From: Bradyrhizobium sp. NDS-1
GTDB taxonomy: Bacteria > Pseudomonadota > Alphaproteobacteria > Rhizobiales > Xanthobacteraceae
Length of the DNA: 64,000 bases
Assembly: GCF_032918005.1 (NCBI RefSeq)
Contig: NZ_CP136628.1
Coordinates: 1,659,501-1,723,500, forward strand
Direction: 5' to 3'
Shown piece after piece: positions 42,946-51,982 of this stretch. The position numbers and the translations under genes were made by a program. Under the pieces are notes generated by a model. That model was not told where the DNA came from, did no database searches, and saw nothing but the letters and a program-made list of their open reading frames with translations. The stretch's first letter is position 1; each line of letters begins with the position of its first letter.

Positions 42946-43710
42946 ATGGTATCGCTGGTCATCGACAGGCGCTTCCGGGGCCCGCCCAATTCCGGCAACG
43001 GAGGCTATGTGTGCGGATGTCTCGCAAGGCACGTTGCCGGAGACGCCGAAGTGACGTTGCGCGCGCCGCCGCCGCTGGAGCGGCCGCTCGACGTGCGGAC
43101 GGGAAGCGACGGCGGGATCGAGCTGTATGACAACGGCAGGCTGCTCGCGGCGGCGCATGCCGGGGGCGTCGATGTGACGGATGTTCCCAGGGTGAGCTAT
43201 GCGGCGGCCGAAGAAGCGGTTGGCAGAACACCCTATGACGAGCGGACCCACAACCTTCCGGGATGTTTCGTCTGCGGCCCCGCACGTGGCCATGGCGACG
43301 GTCTCCGGATCTTCGCAGGTCCGCTGCAGGCGGGGGCAGTGCCGGGCAAGCCCGTCGTGTTCGCGGCCTCCTGGGTACCTCACGGCAGTCTGTCCGGCGA
43401 GGACGGCTATGTCGCGTCCGAATTCGTCTGGGCCGCCCTCGATTGCCCGACCGGCTATTGCAGCGTGGGCGCCCGTCATCTCGGATTGAATGGTGACGAA
43501 ACGGTCCTGCTCGGACGCATGGCCGCACGGATCAAGCGCCGGCCGCGCCCGGAAGATCGATGTGTGGTGGTGGCGTGGCCGACCGGGCGGGAAGGCCGCA
43601 AGCTCTTTGCTAAGAGCGCTTTGTTGAGCCCGGAACAGGAAGTGTTGGCGATGGCACGAACCACGTGGCTGCTGGTCGACCGCCAGGTTCAGCTCGGAGC
43701 AACGACATGA
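42946..43710 (+). CDS. Thioesterase-superfamily (hotdog)-like protein
   Basis: A 254-aa protein starting with RFRGPPNSGNGGYVCG, and with PGCFVCGPARGHGDGLRIFA in the middle. These match uncharacterised hotdog-type proteins often annotated as thioesterase-like. With a CoA-transferase in the operon, hydrolysis or editing of an acyl-CoA is plausible, but the catalytic residue is not obvious. Three Cys residues cluster in VCGCLARH and CFVCGP. Confidence 0.6.
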   Translation: MVSLVIDRRFRGPPNSGNGGYVCGCLARHVAGDAEVTLRAPPPLERPLDVRTGSDGGIELYDNGRLLAAAHAGGVDVTDVPRVSYAAAEEAVGRTPYDERTHNLPGCFVCGPARGHGDGLRIFAGPLQAGAVPGKPVVFAASWVPHGSLSGEDGYVASEFVWAALDCPTGYCSVGARHLGLNGDETVLLGRMAARIKRRPRPEDRCVVVAWPTGREGRKLFAKSALLSPEQEVLAMARTTWLLVDRQVQLGATT

Positions 43711-43729
43711 ACGAGAGTCGGAACAGCGC

Positions 43730-44422
43730 ATGACCAGTCGCGAAACAGAGCTCGAGCTTCGTCAGTCCGTCATCGACGCATGTCGTGAGATGGCGGCGCA
43801 AGGTATCAACCAGGGAACGTCCGGAAACATCAGCGTCCGAACCGACGACGGCATGCTGTTGACGCCGTCCGGTCTTCCCTACGACCGCATGAGGCCCGAG
43901 GACATCGTGGCCATGAAGTGGGACGGCTCGTGGAGCGCGCCGGCCGGCAACGTTCCGTCGACGGAATGGCGTTTTCACCTCGACATCCTGAAGTCGAAAC
44001 CGGAGGTCGGCGCCGTCGTCCACGCACATCCGATCTTCTGCACCGTCATCGCGATCATGAATCGCGCGATCCCCGCGATTCACTACATGATCGCCGCTGC
44101 TGGCGGAAACGACATTCCCTGCGCGCCCTATGCCCAATACGGCACGGCCGAACTGTCGCAGGCGGCCCTGGACGCGCTTCGCTATCGACGCGCCTGCCTG
44201 CTCGCACATCACGGGCTGATCGCCGTCGGTCCTAATTTGCGCAAGGCCTTGTGGCTCGCCGTGGAGGTCGAGGTGCTCGCCAAGCAATATCACGGCTGTC
44301 TTCAACTTGGCTCTCCTCCGCTGCTGCCGGACGAGGAGATCGACAGCATCCTGAAGCGATGGGGGCAGTACGGCCTGCGCGATAGCGACGGCGGGCCCAA
44401 GATCCCCCAGCGTCCGAGTTAG
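43730..44422 (+). CDS. Class II aldolase/adducin family protein
   Basis: Zn-dependent aldolase like L-fuculose-1-phosphate aldolase, 230 aa. It splits or decarboxylates a sugar-like acid phosphate. Motifs: GINQGTSGNISVR, STEWRFHLDIL with the catalytic Glu, VVHAHPIF with two Zn His, LLAHHGLIAVG with a further His. Directly followed by a PfkB kinase, so a kinase-aldolase pair acting on a C4-C6 intermediate is likely. Confidence 0.85.
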   Translation: MTSRETELELRQSVIDACREMAAQGINQGTSGNISVRTDDGMLLTPSGLPYDRMRPEDIVAMKWDGSWSAPAGNVPSTEWRFHLDILKSKPEVGAVVHAHPIFCTVIAIMNRAIPAIHYMIAAAGGNDIPCAPYAQYGTAELSQAALDALRYRRACLLAHHGLIAVGPNLRKALWLAVEVEVLAKQYHGCLQLGSPPLLPDEEIDSILKRWGQYGLRDSDGGPKIPQRPS

Positions 44423-44452
44423 ATCACGTCACAGCACCATCTGCGAGAAAAC

Positions 44453-45415
44453 ATGGCTCACTCTCACGACGTCAGCGTCTGCGGTACTTATATTCTGGAT
44501 ATTCTTGGCGTCCCGGTGACGGAGATTCCGCCGGGCGGCGGCCGCTTGCTGATCGAAGAAATTCGGCTCGCGGTCGCGGGCACCGCCGGCGGAACGGTCG
44601 TCCCTTGCGCGCGTCTCGGTCTGAAGGCGCTCGCGGTAGGCGCCGTCGGCTCCGACGAGAAGGCCGACTGGATGCTGAACGCGCTGGAGCGTGAAGGCAT
44701 CGACATCTCTCTCATGGAGCGGATGGCCGGCAGTCCGACCTCGGCCACGATCCTGCCGATCCGGCCCGACGGCTCGCGTCCGGTCATGCACGCAAGGGGC
44801 GCTTCCGCCCGCTGGCGCATCGCACCCGAAACGCAAAGCGCCGCTTGCCGGAGCAAGATTCTGCATCTCGGCGGGGTTGGCTCCCTGCTGGCGATGGATG
44901 GAGCGCCGTCCGTCGCATTGCTGCGCGAGGCGAAGGCGGCCGGCTGCACGACGACGCTCGACCTGATCCAGGCTCGCGGCGAGACGTTGGCACTGGTCGA
45001 ACCTCTGATGCCTTATGTCGACTTCTTCATGCCAAGCATTGACGAGACCCATGCGATGGTTGGGACCGCGGATCCGGCCGCATGCGCGCGCTTCTTCATC
45101 GAGAAGGGAGCCGGAGCCTGCGCTATCTCCATGGGCGCCGACGGCTCGTTCGTGATGACGCGCGACGGACGTCAGTTCACCGTACCTGCCTTCGAGGTGA
45201 AGGTTCGTGATACGTCGGGATGCGGCGATTCCTACACCGGCGGCTTCATCGCGGGTCTCGTGCGCGACTGGGATTTGCTGGACTGCGCCAGGCTTGCGAC
45301 GGCGACATCCGCAATTGTCGCGACGGGTCTCGGCTCCGGCGCCAACCTCGTGTCATTTGAGGAGACCGCGAAGGCGATGAACTCGCTCCCCGTGCGCAAG
45401 CCCGCTCAGGCGTGA
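44453..45415 (+). CDS. PfkB-family carbohydrate kinase
   Basis: Phosphorylates a sugar or sugar acid with ATP, 320 aa. N-terminal glycine-rich AGTAGGTVVPCARLGLKALA and GAVGSD, C-terminal signature DTSGCGDSYTGGFIAGLVRD containing the catalytic Asp. Sits after the aldolase and before an SDR in the same operon, consistent with a phosphorylated intermediate. Substrate not readable. Confidence 0.88.
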   Translation: MAHSHDVSVCGTYILDILGVPVTEIPPGGGRLLIEEIRLAVAGTAGGTVVPCARLGLKALAVGAVGSDEKADWMLNALEREGIDISLMERMAGSPTSATILPIRPDGSRPVMHARGASARWRIAPETQSAACRSKILHLGGVGSLLAMDGAPSVALLREAKAAGCTTTLDLIQARGETLALVEPLMPYVDFFMPSIDETHAMVGTADPAACARFFIEKGAGACAISMGADGSFVMTRDGRQFTVPAFEVKVRDTSGCGDSYTGGFIAGLVRDWDLLDCARLATATSAIVATGLGSGANLVSFEETAKAMNSLPVRKPAQA

Positions 45416-45462
45416 GCCAACCACTCATCAATACGTCAATCCGACCAATAGGGGAAAATAAC

Positions 45463-46209
45463 ATGGCCCGACATGCAATCGTTACGGGAGCAAGCCGCGG
45501 AATTGGCCGAGCAATCGCCATGGGTCTTGCCAGGCGCGGCTATGATCTCGCGCTGACCGACATCGCACCTCAGGAGAAAGTCCTGCTCGAGACCGTCGCC
45601 GATATCGCCGCGCTCGGGGGTCGTTGCATCCCGGTGCTTGGCGACGTCAGCGATCTCGGGGATTGTAAGCGGGCCATGGCGGAAGCCGTGCAGGGGCTGG
45701 GACACATCGACGTCCTCGTCAACAACGCCGGCATCCTCCGACTGGCGACGATCGACGAGCTGACCACCGAGACATGGGATCAGACATTCGCCGTGAACAC
45801 GCGGGGCGTCTTCCAGATGACCCAATCCGTGGTGCCGCACATGAAGGAGCGCAAATACGGACGGATCGTCAACATCGCCTCGCTCGCGGCACGAACGGGC
45901 GGTCCGGGACAGTCCCACTACGCCGCGTCGAAGTCGGCCGTGGTCGGCTTCACCCGGGTTTCGTCCATGGAGTTCGGAGGCTTCGGCATCACGGTCAATG
46001 CCGTATGCCCGGGCATCATCGTGACCGAGATGGGGATGAACAATCTCCGTGATCCCGAGCGCGTCGCCTATTTCGAGAAGGTCACGGACTTGCACCGGCT
46101 TGGGCAGCCGGAGGACGTCGTCGGGCCCGTGGCGTTTTTCGCGTCCGATGATTCAGCGTTTGTGACAGGTCAGGCCCTCAACGTGGACGGAGGTATTTTC
46201 TACAGCTAA
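45463..46209 (+). CDS. Short-chain dehydrogenase/reductase
   Basis: NAD(P)-dependent oxidoreductase, 248 aa from the ATG at 45463 with AGGGG 8 bases upstream. A GTG that overlaps the kinase stop would add 17 residues. Motifs: VTGASRGIGRAIA (cofactor), NNAGIL, catalytic Ser in IVNIASLAA, YAASKSAVVGFTR (Tyr-x3-Lys), CPGIIVTEMG. Acidic Asp after the second strand (LALTDIAP) favours NAD. Last gene of the O2 operon. Confidence 0.9.
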   Translation: MARHAIVTGASRGIGRAIAMGLARRGYDLALTDIAPQEKVLLETVADIAALGGRCIPVLGDVSDLGDCKRAMAEAVQGLGHIDVLVNNAGILRLATIDELTTETWDQTFAVNTRGVFQMTQSVVPHMKERKYGRIVNIASLAARTGGPGQSHYAASKSAVVGFTRVSSMEFGGFGITVNAVCPGIIVTEMGMNNLRDPERVAYFEKVTDLHRLGQPEDVVGPVAFFASDDSAFVTGQALNVDGGIFYS

Positions 46210-46277
46210 CGCGTGCAACCCGGCGTCCCGAGCCGGCAGGCAACTCATAGGCGGATGGTCTCGTCGCCTTCGGTTGT

Positions 46278-48647
46278 TCAATTCGATCCGCCACCGCTGT
46301 GCGGGCGCACCAGATTGTCTGTCCAGGCCGCGGCAATGTGGGACAGGGAGAGAGTTGGCTTTTGGTCGAGGAGGAGTTCGAGCACCCGCGGCGGAGTCAA
46401 TGGCAGTTCCTGGACAGGCTTTCCGGTTGCGTTGGCGACGGCACATGCGACGGCGGCCGCGACATTCAGGATCGGAACTTCGCCGGCGCCCTTCGTCCCT
46501 AGCGGTCCGATCGACGGCGCACCTTCGTACAGGTTGATATCGACCGGCAAGACATCGAGGGCCAGCGGCACGCGGTAGGTCTCGAAGCCATTTTGACAGA
46601 CGCGGCCATTGCTGCCGATCGTGACTTCCTCGTGCAAGGCGTAACCCAATCCCTGAACCACGCCACCCTGGATCTGGCCATGGATCGCGCGCGGGTTCAG
46701 CGCGCGGCCAACGTCCTGGACGACGCGGTAGCTCAACACCTCGACGTGTCCTGTCTCGGTGTCGACGGCGACCTCGCAATCATGGACGGCGAAGACGGGG
46801 ATGTCGATCGCGTCGATGAAATGGCCGGCGACGCAGCCGGGCATCGAGGGCACGCCAGCTCCCGTGAAGGCCCCGGTGCCGGAGATCGGACCGATCTGCG
46901 CCTGGGCACGCGTTGCGACTTCGGAGATCAGGCGGCCGGAGCCGGGCGCTCCGGCGATTTCAATCCGCCCCGATCGCATGACCAGATCCTCAGGCGCGGC
47001 CTCGATCATCTCGGAGGCGACCTTCAACAGTTTCGTGCGGACCTCTTGCGCCGCCGACAGACTGGCGGCACCGAGCGAGACAGTGGTTCGGCCGCCTCCG
47101 ACACCGACATCGTAGCCGGCGGCATCGGTGTCGGCCGCGCGGACGATCACATCGTTGGGGTTGAGGCCGAGCGTGCCGGCCACGATCTGAGGCAGAGCCT
47201 GCATCATGGAGCCTGACCCGATCTCGACGCCCGATGTCACCAGCGTTGCCGTCCCGTCGGCATTCATGTTCACGGTCGCGGCGGATGGTCCGACAAAGAC
47301 GAACCAGGTGCCGACAACCGTCGCGCGTCCATAGAGCCGGCCGTCGGTACGCTTGGGCGGCGTTGCGGCGGCATCGCGCAACGTATCCATCCGGTCAAGC
47401 ATCGGACCGAGCACGTCGCCTTCGAACACCTGGCCGGTGGCGCCGAGATCGCCGTCGCCGAGCACGTTGCGGCGGCGGAAGGCGAGGGGGTCCATGCCGA
47501 TTCTGGCCGCGATTTCGTCGGTATGCCGCTCGAGCGCGAAGGTGTTGTAGACGCCGTTGCAGGCGCGGAAAGCGCCGTTCGGGGCGGTGTTGGTATAGAC
47601 CGCGCGCGAGACCAGCCGGACCGCGCCAAGAGAATAATTTCCGCCGAGCGTGTGAGCGGTCATCGTGGTCAGGAAAACCTGTTCGCCACCATACGCGCCG
47701 CAATCCATCAGGACCACGGCCTCGCGTCCGACGATCTCGCCATCGCGCGTCACCGCCGAGCGGATGCGGATGTCGGCGTTTTCGCGAAAGAGGCAGGTGA
47801 GCATCTCGTCCTCGCGCGAATTGACCAGCCGGACCGGCCGTCCGCTTGCCCGCGCGAGCAAGGCTGCAAAGGGCTCGATCGCGAGATCGAATTTGAGGCC
47901 GAAGCCGCCGCCGACCGGCGGTACGGTGACGCGAACCTGGGAGGCCGGCACGCCCAGCAGGCGTGCGGTTGCGTTGCGGATGGTCCAGGGCACCTGGGTC
48001 GACGTCTCGATGTGGAAGCGCCCGTCTTCATAACTTGCGACCACCGCGCGCGGCTCGAAGGCGACATGGTTTTGGCGGCCGACCCGGAACGAGCTTTCGA
48101 TGATGTAGACATCGGGCCGGGCAAACGCGGCATCGACGTCGCCGCGAACGACGGTCGCCTCCCAGGCGACGTTGCCTCCGCGGGCCCCGCCTTCGAGCAG
48201 AACCTCGTAGTTCCGCCAGTCGGGGTGCACGAGCGGAGCGCCAGGCGCAAGCGCATCCGCCATGGTGAGAACCACGGGCAGCGGTTCGATCTCGACGTCA
48301 ATTGTCGCAAGCGCGGCCCGCGCCTGCACCAGCGTGTCCGCCGCGATCGCGGCGATCGGCTCGCCGTCGTAACGGATCACGTCGCGGGCAAACAGCGGGT
48401 GGTCGGCGATGCCGATTCCGATCATGCCGGGCGCATCGGCTGCGGTGACGATGGCGCGCACACCGGGCATGCGGGCAGCCTTGGTGATGTCGAGGCGGGC
48501 GATCCGGCCCGACGGCACGCCGGCGCGCAAGATCGCCGCGTGCAGCATGCCGGGCAGGTAACGATCGATGGTGTAGCGCGTGCGGCCGCGCAGCTTGTCG
48601 GCCGCGTCGCGTCGCGCGAAATTCATGGTTGCGGAAGCGTCGGACAT
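46278..48647 (-). CDS. Xanthine dehydrogenase-family molybdenum subunit
   Basis: Large Mo-containing subunit of a hydroxylase of the xanthine/aldehyde oxidase family, 789 aa, start ATG at 48647 with GGGAGAGG upstream. Motifs: VGGGFGLKFDLAIEP, TNTAPNGAFRACNGVYN, GVGGGRTTVSLGA and the catalytic Glu in LGTKGAGEVPILN. It hydroxylates an N-heterocycle or aldehyde with water. The substrate is not readable. Last gene of the minus-strand operon that begins with hyuA. Confidence 0.88.
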   Translation of the reverse strand: MSDASATMNFARRDAADKLRGRTRYTIDRYLPGMLHAAILRAGVPSGRIARLDITKAARMPGVRAIVTAADAPGMIGIGIADHPLFARDVIRYDGEPIAAIAADTLVQARAALATIDVEIEPLPVVLTMADALAPGAPLVHPDWRNYEVLLEGGARGGNVAWEATVVRGDVDAAFARPDVYIIESSFRVGRQNHVAFEPRAVVASYEDGRFHIETSTQVPWTIRNATARLLGVPASQVRVTVPPVGGGFGLKFDLAIEPFAALLARASGRPVRLVNSREDEMLTCLFRENADIRIRSAVTRDGEIVGREAVVLMDCGAYGGEQVFLTTMTAHTLGGNYSLGAVRLVSRAVYTNTAPNGAFRACNGVYNTFALERHTDEIAARIGMDPLAFRRRNVLGDGDLGATGQVFEGDVLGPMLDRMDTLRDAAATPPKRTDGRLYGRATVVGTWFVFVGPSAATVNMNADGTATLVTSGVEIGSGSMMQALPQIVAGTLGLNPNDVIVRAADTDAAGYDVGVGGGRTTVSLGAASLSAAQEVRTKLLKVASEMIEAAPEDLVMRSGRIEIAGAPGSGRLISEVATRAQAQIGPISGTGAFTGAGVPSMPGCVAGHFIDAIDIPVFAVHDCEVAVDTETGHVEVLSYRVVQDVGRALNPRAIHGQIQGGVVQGLGYALHEEVTIGSNGRVCQNGFETYRVPLALDVLPVDINLYEGAPSIGPLGTKGAGEVPILNVAAAVACAVANATGKPVQELPLTPPRVLELLLDQKPTLSLSHIAAAWTDNLVRPHSGGGSN

Positions 48648-48661
48648 CTTTGCCTCTCCCG

Positions 48662-49120
48662 TCATGTCGTCGCAAGCGCCAGCAGTGCGGCCTCGATGAT
48701 GCGTTCGTATCCGGTGCAACGGCAGATGTTGCCCGTCAGTGCAGCTCGAATGTCGTGGCGCGTTGCCCCGGGGCGGGTCGTCAGGAGATGCGTCAGGCTC
48801 ACGACCATGCCGGGAAAGCACATGCCGCATTGGACTGCGTCGCAGGCCTCGAGCGCGGCCTGGATCGGGTTCAATCCGCCATTTATGGCAAGGCCTTCGA
48901 CGGTGCGGATATCGCAGCCCTGGGCGAGCGCGACCGGCATCAGGCACGACGGGGTGGGATCGCCGTCGATCAACACCATGCAGGCGCCGCAAAAGCCCTC
49001 GCGACAGACGGGCTTTGCGCCTGTCAGATGGAATTCCTCGCGCAGGACGTCGACGAGAGGCGTGACAGGATCGGCAGTGGAGGTGAGGTGGTCGCCGTTG
49101 ACGGTCAGGCTATGGCTCAT
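48662..49120 (-). CDS. 2Fe-2S subunit of the xanthine dehydrogenase-family hydroxylase
   Basis: Small electron-transfer subunit, 152 aa. N-terminal ferredoxin domain with CREGFCGACMVLIDGDPTPSC (plant-type cluster), then the four-helix domain with CGMCFPGM and GNICRCTGYERI for the second cluster. Eight Cys of the two clusters are present. GGGGTGAAC precedes the ATG. Order FAD-FeS-Mo is a standard arrangement. Confidence 0.92.
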   Translation of the reverse strand: MSHSLTVNGDHLTSTADPVTPLVDVLREEFHLTGAKPVCREGFCGACMVLIDGDPTPSCLMPVALAQGCDIRTVEGLAINGGLNPIQAALEACDAVQCGMCFPGMVVSLTHLLTTRPGATRHDIRAALTGNICRCTGYERIIEAALLALATT

Positions 49121-49136
49121 GTTCACCCCCGACGGT

Positions 49137-49991
49137 TCAAGAGCCAAGCGCGGCGACTGCACGGCGGACGAGGCCGGGCAGGACGCGCGCCCGGTACCAG
49201 GCAGGCACGTCGGCACTGTCGCGGCCTGTAAATTTGTCCGCGAGCCCGGCCGCGGCCTCCGCGGCCCTCGCCGCGTTCAACGGACGTCCAACGAGCGCGG
49301 CCTCGAGGCGCTCCCATCGGCGCGCGACCGGCTCGACTGAACCGACGGCGACACGTGCCGTCTGAACGCGCTCGGCATCGTCGATGCTCACGGCGAGACT
49401 GACGATGGCAGTCGGATAGTCCCCGGCCTGCCGCAGCGGCAGGCGGGCGTGAACGGTCTTGCGCCCGCGCCGGGGCACGATGATCCTTTGGAGCAGCCGC
49501 CCGGGCGCCAGTGTCGATCTCATCCTCAGGAACTGCTCCATGCTGGTTCGCTCCGGGCCGCCTCGGCTCGCGATCTCGACGTCGGCGTCGAGGCAGAGAA
49601 GCGCGGGCACGCAATCGGCTGCGGCGAACGCCGTCGTTGCGAGATTGCCGCCGATGGTCGCCATCCCGCGGATAGCAGGATTGGCAGAGCGGCCGGCTGC
49701 CGCCGTAAGCACGTCAAACTCCGAAATTTCCGCCAGCGCTGCCGCTAGCGCGGCGTGCGTCACCGCCGCACCGATCTCGACCTCGCCGACATCGATCTTG
49801 ATCGCGTGGAGCTCTGGTATCTTCCCGATCGCAACGTAACGCGACTTGAGCGGCTCATGCCGGATAGGGGCGCGCATGATCCACGTGCCACCGGCGAAGG
49901 GCGCGGCTTCAGAGCCGCCTTCGTCGAGCGCATCGAGCGCCGCCATTAGCGATGGCGCGACATAGAGGGATCCTGAAGCAAACGTCTCCAT
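49137..49991 (-). CDS. FAD-binding subunit of the xanthine dehydrogenase-family hydroxylase
   Basis: Medium subunit, 284 aa, start ATG at 49991 with GGGAG 9 bases upstream. FAD-binding motifs APFAGGTWIM and MATIGGNLAT are present. Domain then continues to the C-terminal CO-dehydrogenase flavoprotein part (RRWERLEAALVGR). It passes electrons from the Fe-S subunit to an acceptor. Confidence 0.88.
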   Translation of the reverse strand: METFASGSLYVAPSLMAALDALDEGGSEAAPFAGGTWIMRAPIRHEPLKSRYVAIGKIPELHAIKIDVGEVEIGAAVTHAALAAALAEISEFDVLTAAAGRSANPAIRGMATIGGNLATTAFAAADCVPALLCLDADVEIASRGGPERTSMEQFLRMRSTLAPGRLLQRIIVPRRGRKTVHARLPLRQAGDYPTAIVSLAVSIDDAERVQTARVAVGSVEPVARRWERLEAALVGRPLNAARAAEAAAGLADKFTGRDSADVPAWYRARVLPGLVRRAVAALGS

Positions 49992-50017
49992 GGTGGCGGC
50001 ACTCCCGATTCGATCCG

Positions 50018-51979
50018 TCAGCCTGTGCTCCATTTCGCCACCGACCGCCGCTCGAACACCTCGCGGAACTGGCTTGTGGATTTTGGAAGCAGGGCGCCCG
50101 TGCCCCAGTCGAGGATCACGGCATGCTGGCGGATCACGTCGAGCGCGCCGATCGTGCCGCTGCGGTAATTCTCCGCCACGATCTCAGGATCGAGCCGCAC
50201 ATTGGCGACACGCTCGGCCCTGATCTTGGCGCGAAGCGCTGCGGTCGCGGCCTTGTCCACCTCATAGTCGCACAGCTCGGCATCGACGGTGCGCACGACC
50301 ACGCCATAATCCTTGGCAGCGCGTTCGACCGAGACGTAGTCGTCCTTGATATCTTCGATCACGAGGGCCGGGTCGCGTTCGAGCGGATCGCCGAATCCGC
50401 CACCGCCGGCTGTCGGGCGCGAGAAAATATCGCCTTCGCCGATCGGGACATCGGAGAAGATCGAGCCGAGCCGCTCTTCGCCTTTGCCGCCGGCACGCGT
50501 CAATGTCAGCCCGTGCGGCATGGACGGCAGGCCACCCTCGATGCCCCACACCACGGCGCGCTCGCGGTCGCAGATGTAGGAAATCACGGTCTTCTCGGCC
50601 TGGAGCATGCGGGAAGTTTTCACGACACCGGCGCCGCCCCGCCATTTGCCCGGACCGGGCGAGTCCTTGAGGATCTCGCATTCGGTGGTCAGGATCGGAT
50701 TGGCGCGCTCCTGGCCTTCGACGGGTTGCGACATCAGGCCGGTGCCGAAGCAAGCCGTCGTGACATTGCTGCCGTCCTTGCCGTTGCGTCCGCCCCAGCC
50801 GCCGGGTAGCCAGTCATAGAACATGAAGATGGGCTTGTCGGAACTGCGGGCGTCGAGCCCGCCGGTGAGCAGATATTCGAGATTGAAGGCGCAGGCGAGC
50901 GCGCGCTCCGGCATCAGTTTCGACCACATCTCGTAGATCGAGTTCATGATCTTCTCGAACGGCATCAGGAATCCGGTGACCGCGATCGGCCATTTGGCAT
51001 CGACGATCGAGTCTTCCGGCGCGATGATTTCGAAGCAGCGGTAGAAGCCCGAATTGAGCGGAAGGTCCGGGAAGAAGGTTTTCATGCCGGCTGCGACGGC
51101 GGAGAAGGTCGTGCCGAAGGCGGAGTTGTAGATCGAGCCGATGGTCGGATGGCTGCCGGTAAAGTCGTAGATGGCGCGGTCGCCCTTGATCGTCAGCTTG
51201 ATGCGGATCGGAATCATGCCCTCGCTGCCGGCGGGATCGCGGTCGATGAAGTCCACCGTCTCCCACTCGCCATCAGGCAGGGCCGCGATGCGCTGGCGCA
51301 CCGAACGTTCGACATAGTCCTGCACGGCAGCAAGGCCGGTCTCGACCGTGTCGCGACCGTACTTGTTGACGAGGCGCAGGATCTCACGTTCGCAGACCTG
51401 GGTGGCCTGGGACTGCGCCTGGATGTCGCCGATGATCGACGCCGGATCGCGGGTGTTGGAGGCGATCAGATGTGCGACGTCCTTGCAGAAGCGGCCCTTG
51501 TCGAACAGGCGGATCGGCGTGATGCGCAGGCCTTCGCGGAACATTTCGCGCGCGGCGACATCGAACGATCCCGGCACGCTGCCGCCGACGTCGGACCAAT
51601 GGCCGTTCGACTGGCTGAAGGCGATGATCTTGCCGTCGGCGAAGATCGGCCGGATCAGGCGCACGTCCGGGAAGTGCGTGCCGCCGGCGTAGGGGTCGTT
51701 GATGGCGAAGACGTCGCCCTCATGCATGTCCCCGTCGAAGAAACGCATGACGTCCTTGCAGGTGAAATGCAGCGTGCCGACATGGACGGCGATGTCCTGA
51801 TTGCCCTGTGCGGCGCATTCGCCCTTGGCGTCGTGCAGGGCACTGGAGAAATCGCGGTTGTAGATGACGAAGGAGTAGCAGGTCCGCAGCACCTGCTCGC
51901 CCATCTGGTCGACACTGGTGATGAAGGAGTTCTTGAGAACCTCGAAGGTCACGGGGTCGAGCGGGAGATCTCCGGCCAT
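50018..51979 (-). CDS. hyuB: Hydantoinase B/oxoprolinase-family subunit
   Basis: Second subunit of an ATP-dependent lactam/hydantoin-opening enzyme, 653 aa. Motifs: DPVTFEVLKNSFITSVDQMG, GDVFAINDPYAGGTHFPDV, IKLTIKGDRAIYDFTGSHP and SRPTAGGGGFGDPLERDP. Works with HyuA, to which it is coupled by 3 bases. GGAGTGAAC precedes the ATG. The natural substrate could be hydantoin, 5-oxoproline, a caprolactam-like lactam or acetone-type carboxylation. Confidence 0.9.
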   Translation of the reverse strand: MAGDLPLDPVTFEVLKNSFITSVDQMGEQVLRTCYSFVIYNRDFSSALHDAKGECAAQGNQDIAVHVGTLHFTCKDVMRFFDGDMHEGDVFAINDPYAGGTHFPDVRLIRPIFADGKIIAFSQSNGHWSDVGGSVPGSFDVAAREMFREGLRITPIRLFDKGRFCKDVAHLIASNTRDPASIIGDIQAQSQATQVCEREILRLVNKYGRDTVETGLAAVQDYVERSVRQRIAALPDGEWETVDFIDRDPAGSEGMIPIRIKLTIKGDRAIYDFTGSHPTIGSIYNSAFGTTFSAVAAGMKTFFPDLPLNSGFYRCFEIIAPEDSIVDAKWPIAVTGFLMPFEKIMNSIYEMWSKLMPERALACAFNLEYLLTGGLDARSSDKPIFMFYDWLPGGWGGRNGKDGSNVTTACFGTGLMSQPVEGQERANPILTTECEILKDSPGPGKWRGGAGVVKTSRMLQAEKTVISYICDRERAVVWGIEGGLPSMPHGLTLTRAGGKGEERLGSIFSDVPIGEGDIFSRPTAGGGGFGDPLERDPALVIEDIKDDYVSVERAAKDYGVVVRTVDAELCDYEVDKAATAALRAKIRAERVANVRLDPEIVAENYRSGTIGALDVIRQHAVILDWGTGALLPKSTSQFREVFERRSVAKWSTG

Positions 51980-51982
51980 GGT

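Noticed and set aside
47523..49340. 605-codon plus-strand frame opposite the Mo hydroxylase genes
   Set aside because: It crosses two gene borders antisense and shows only Arg/Gly/Asp-rich text.
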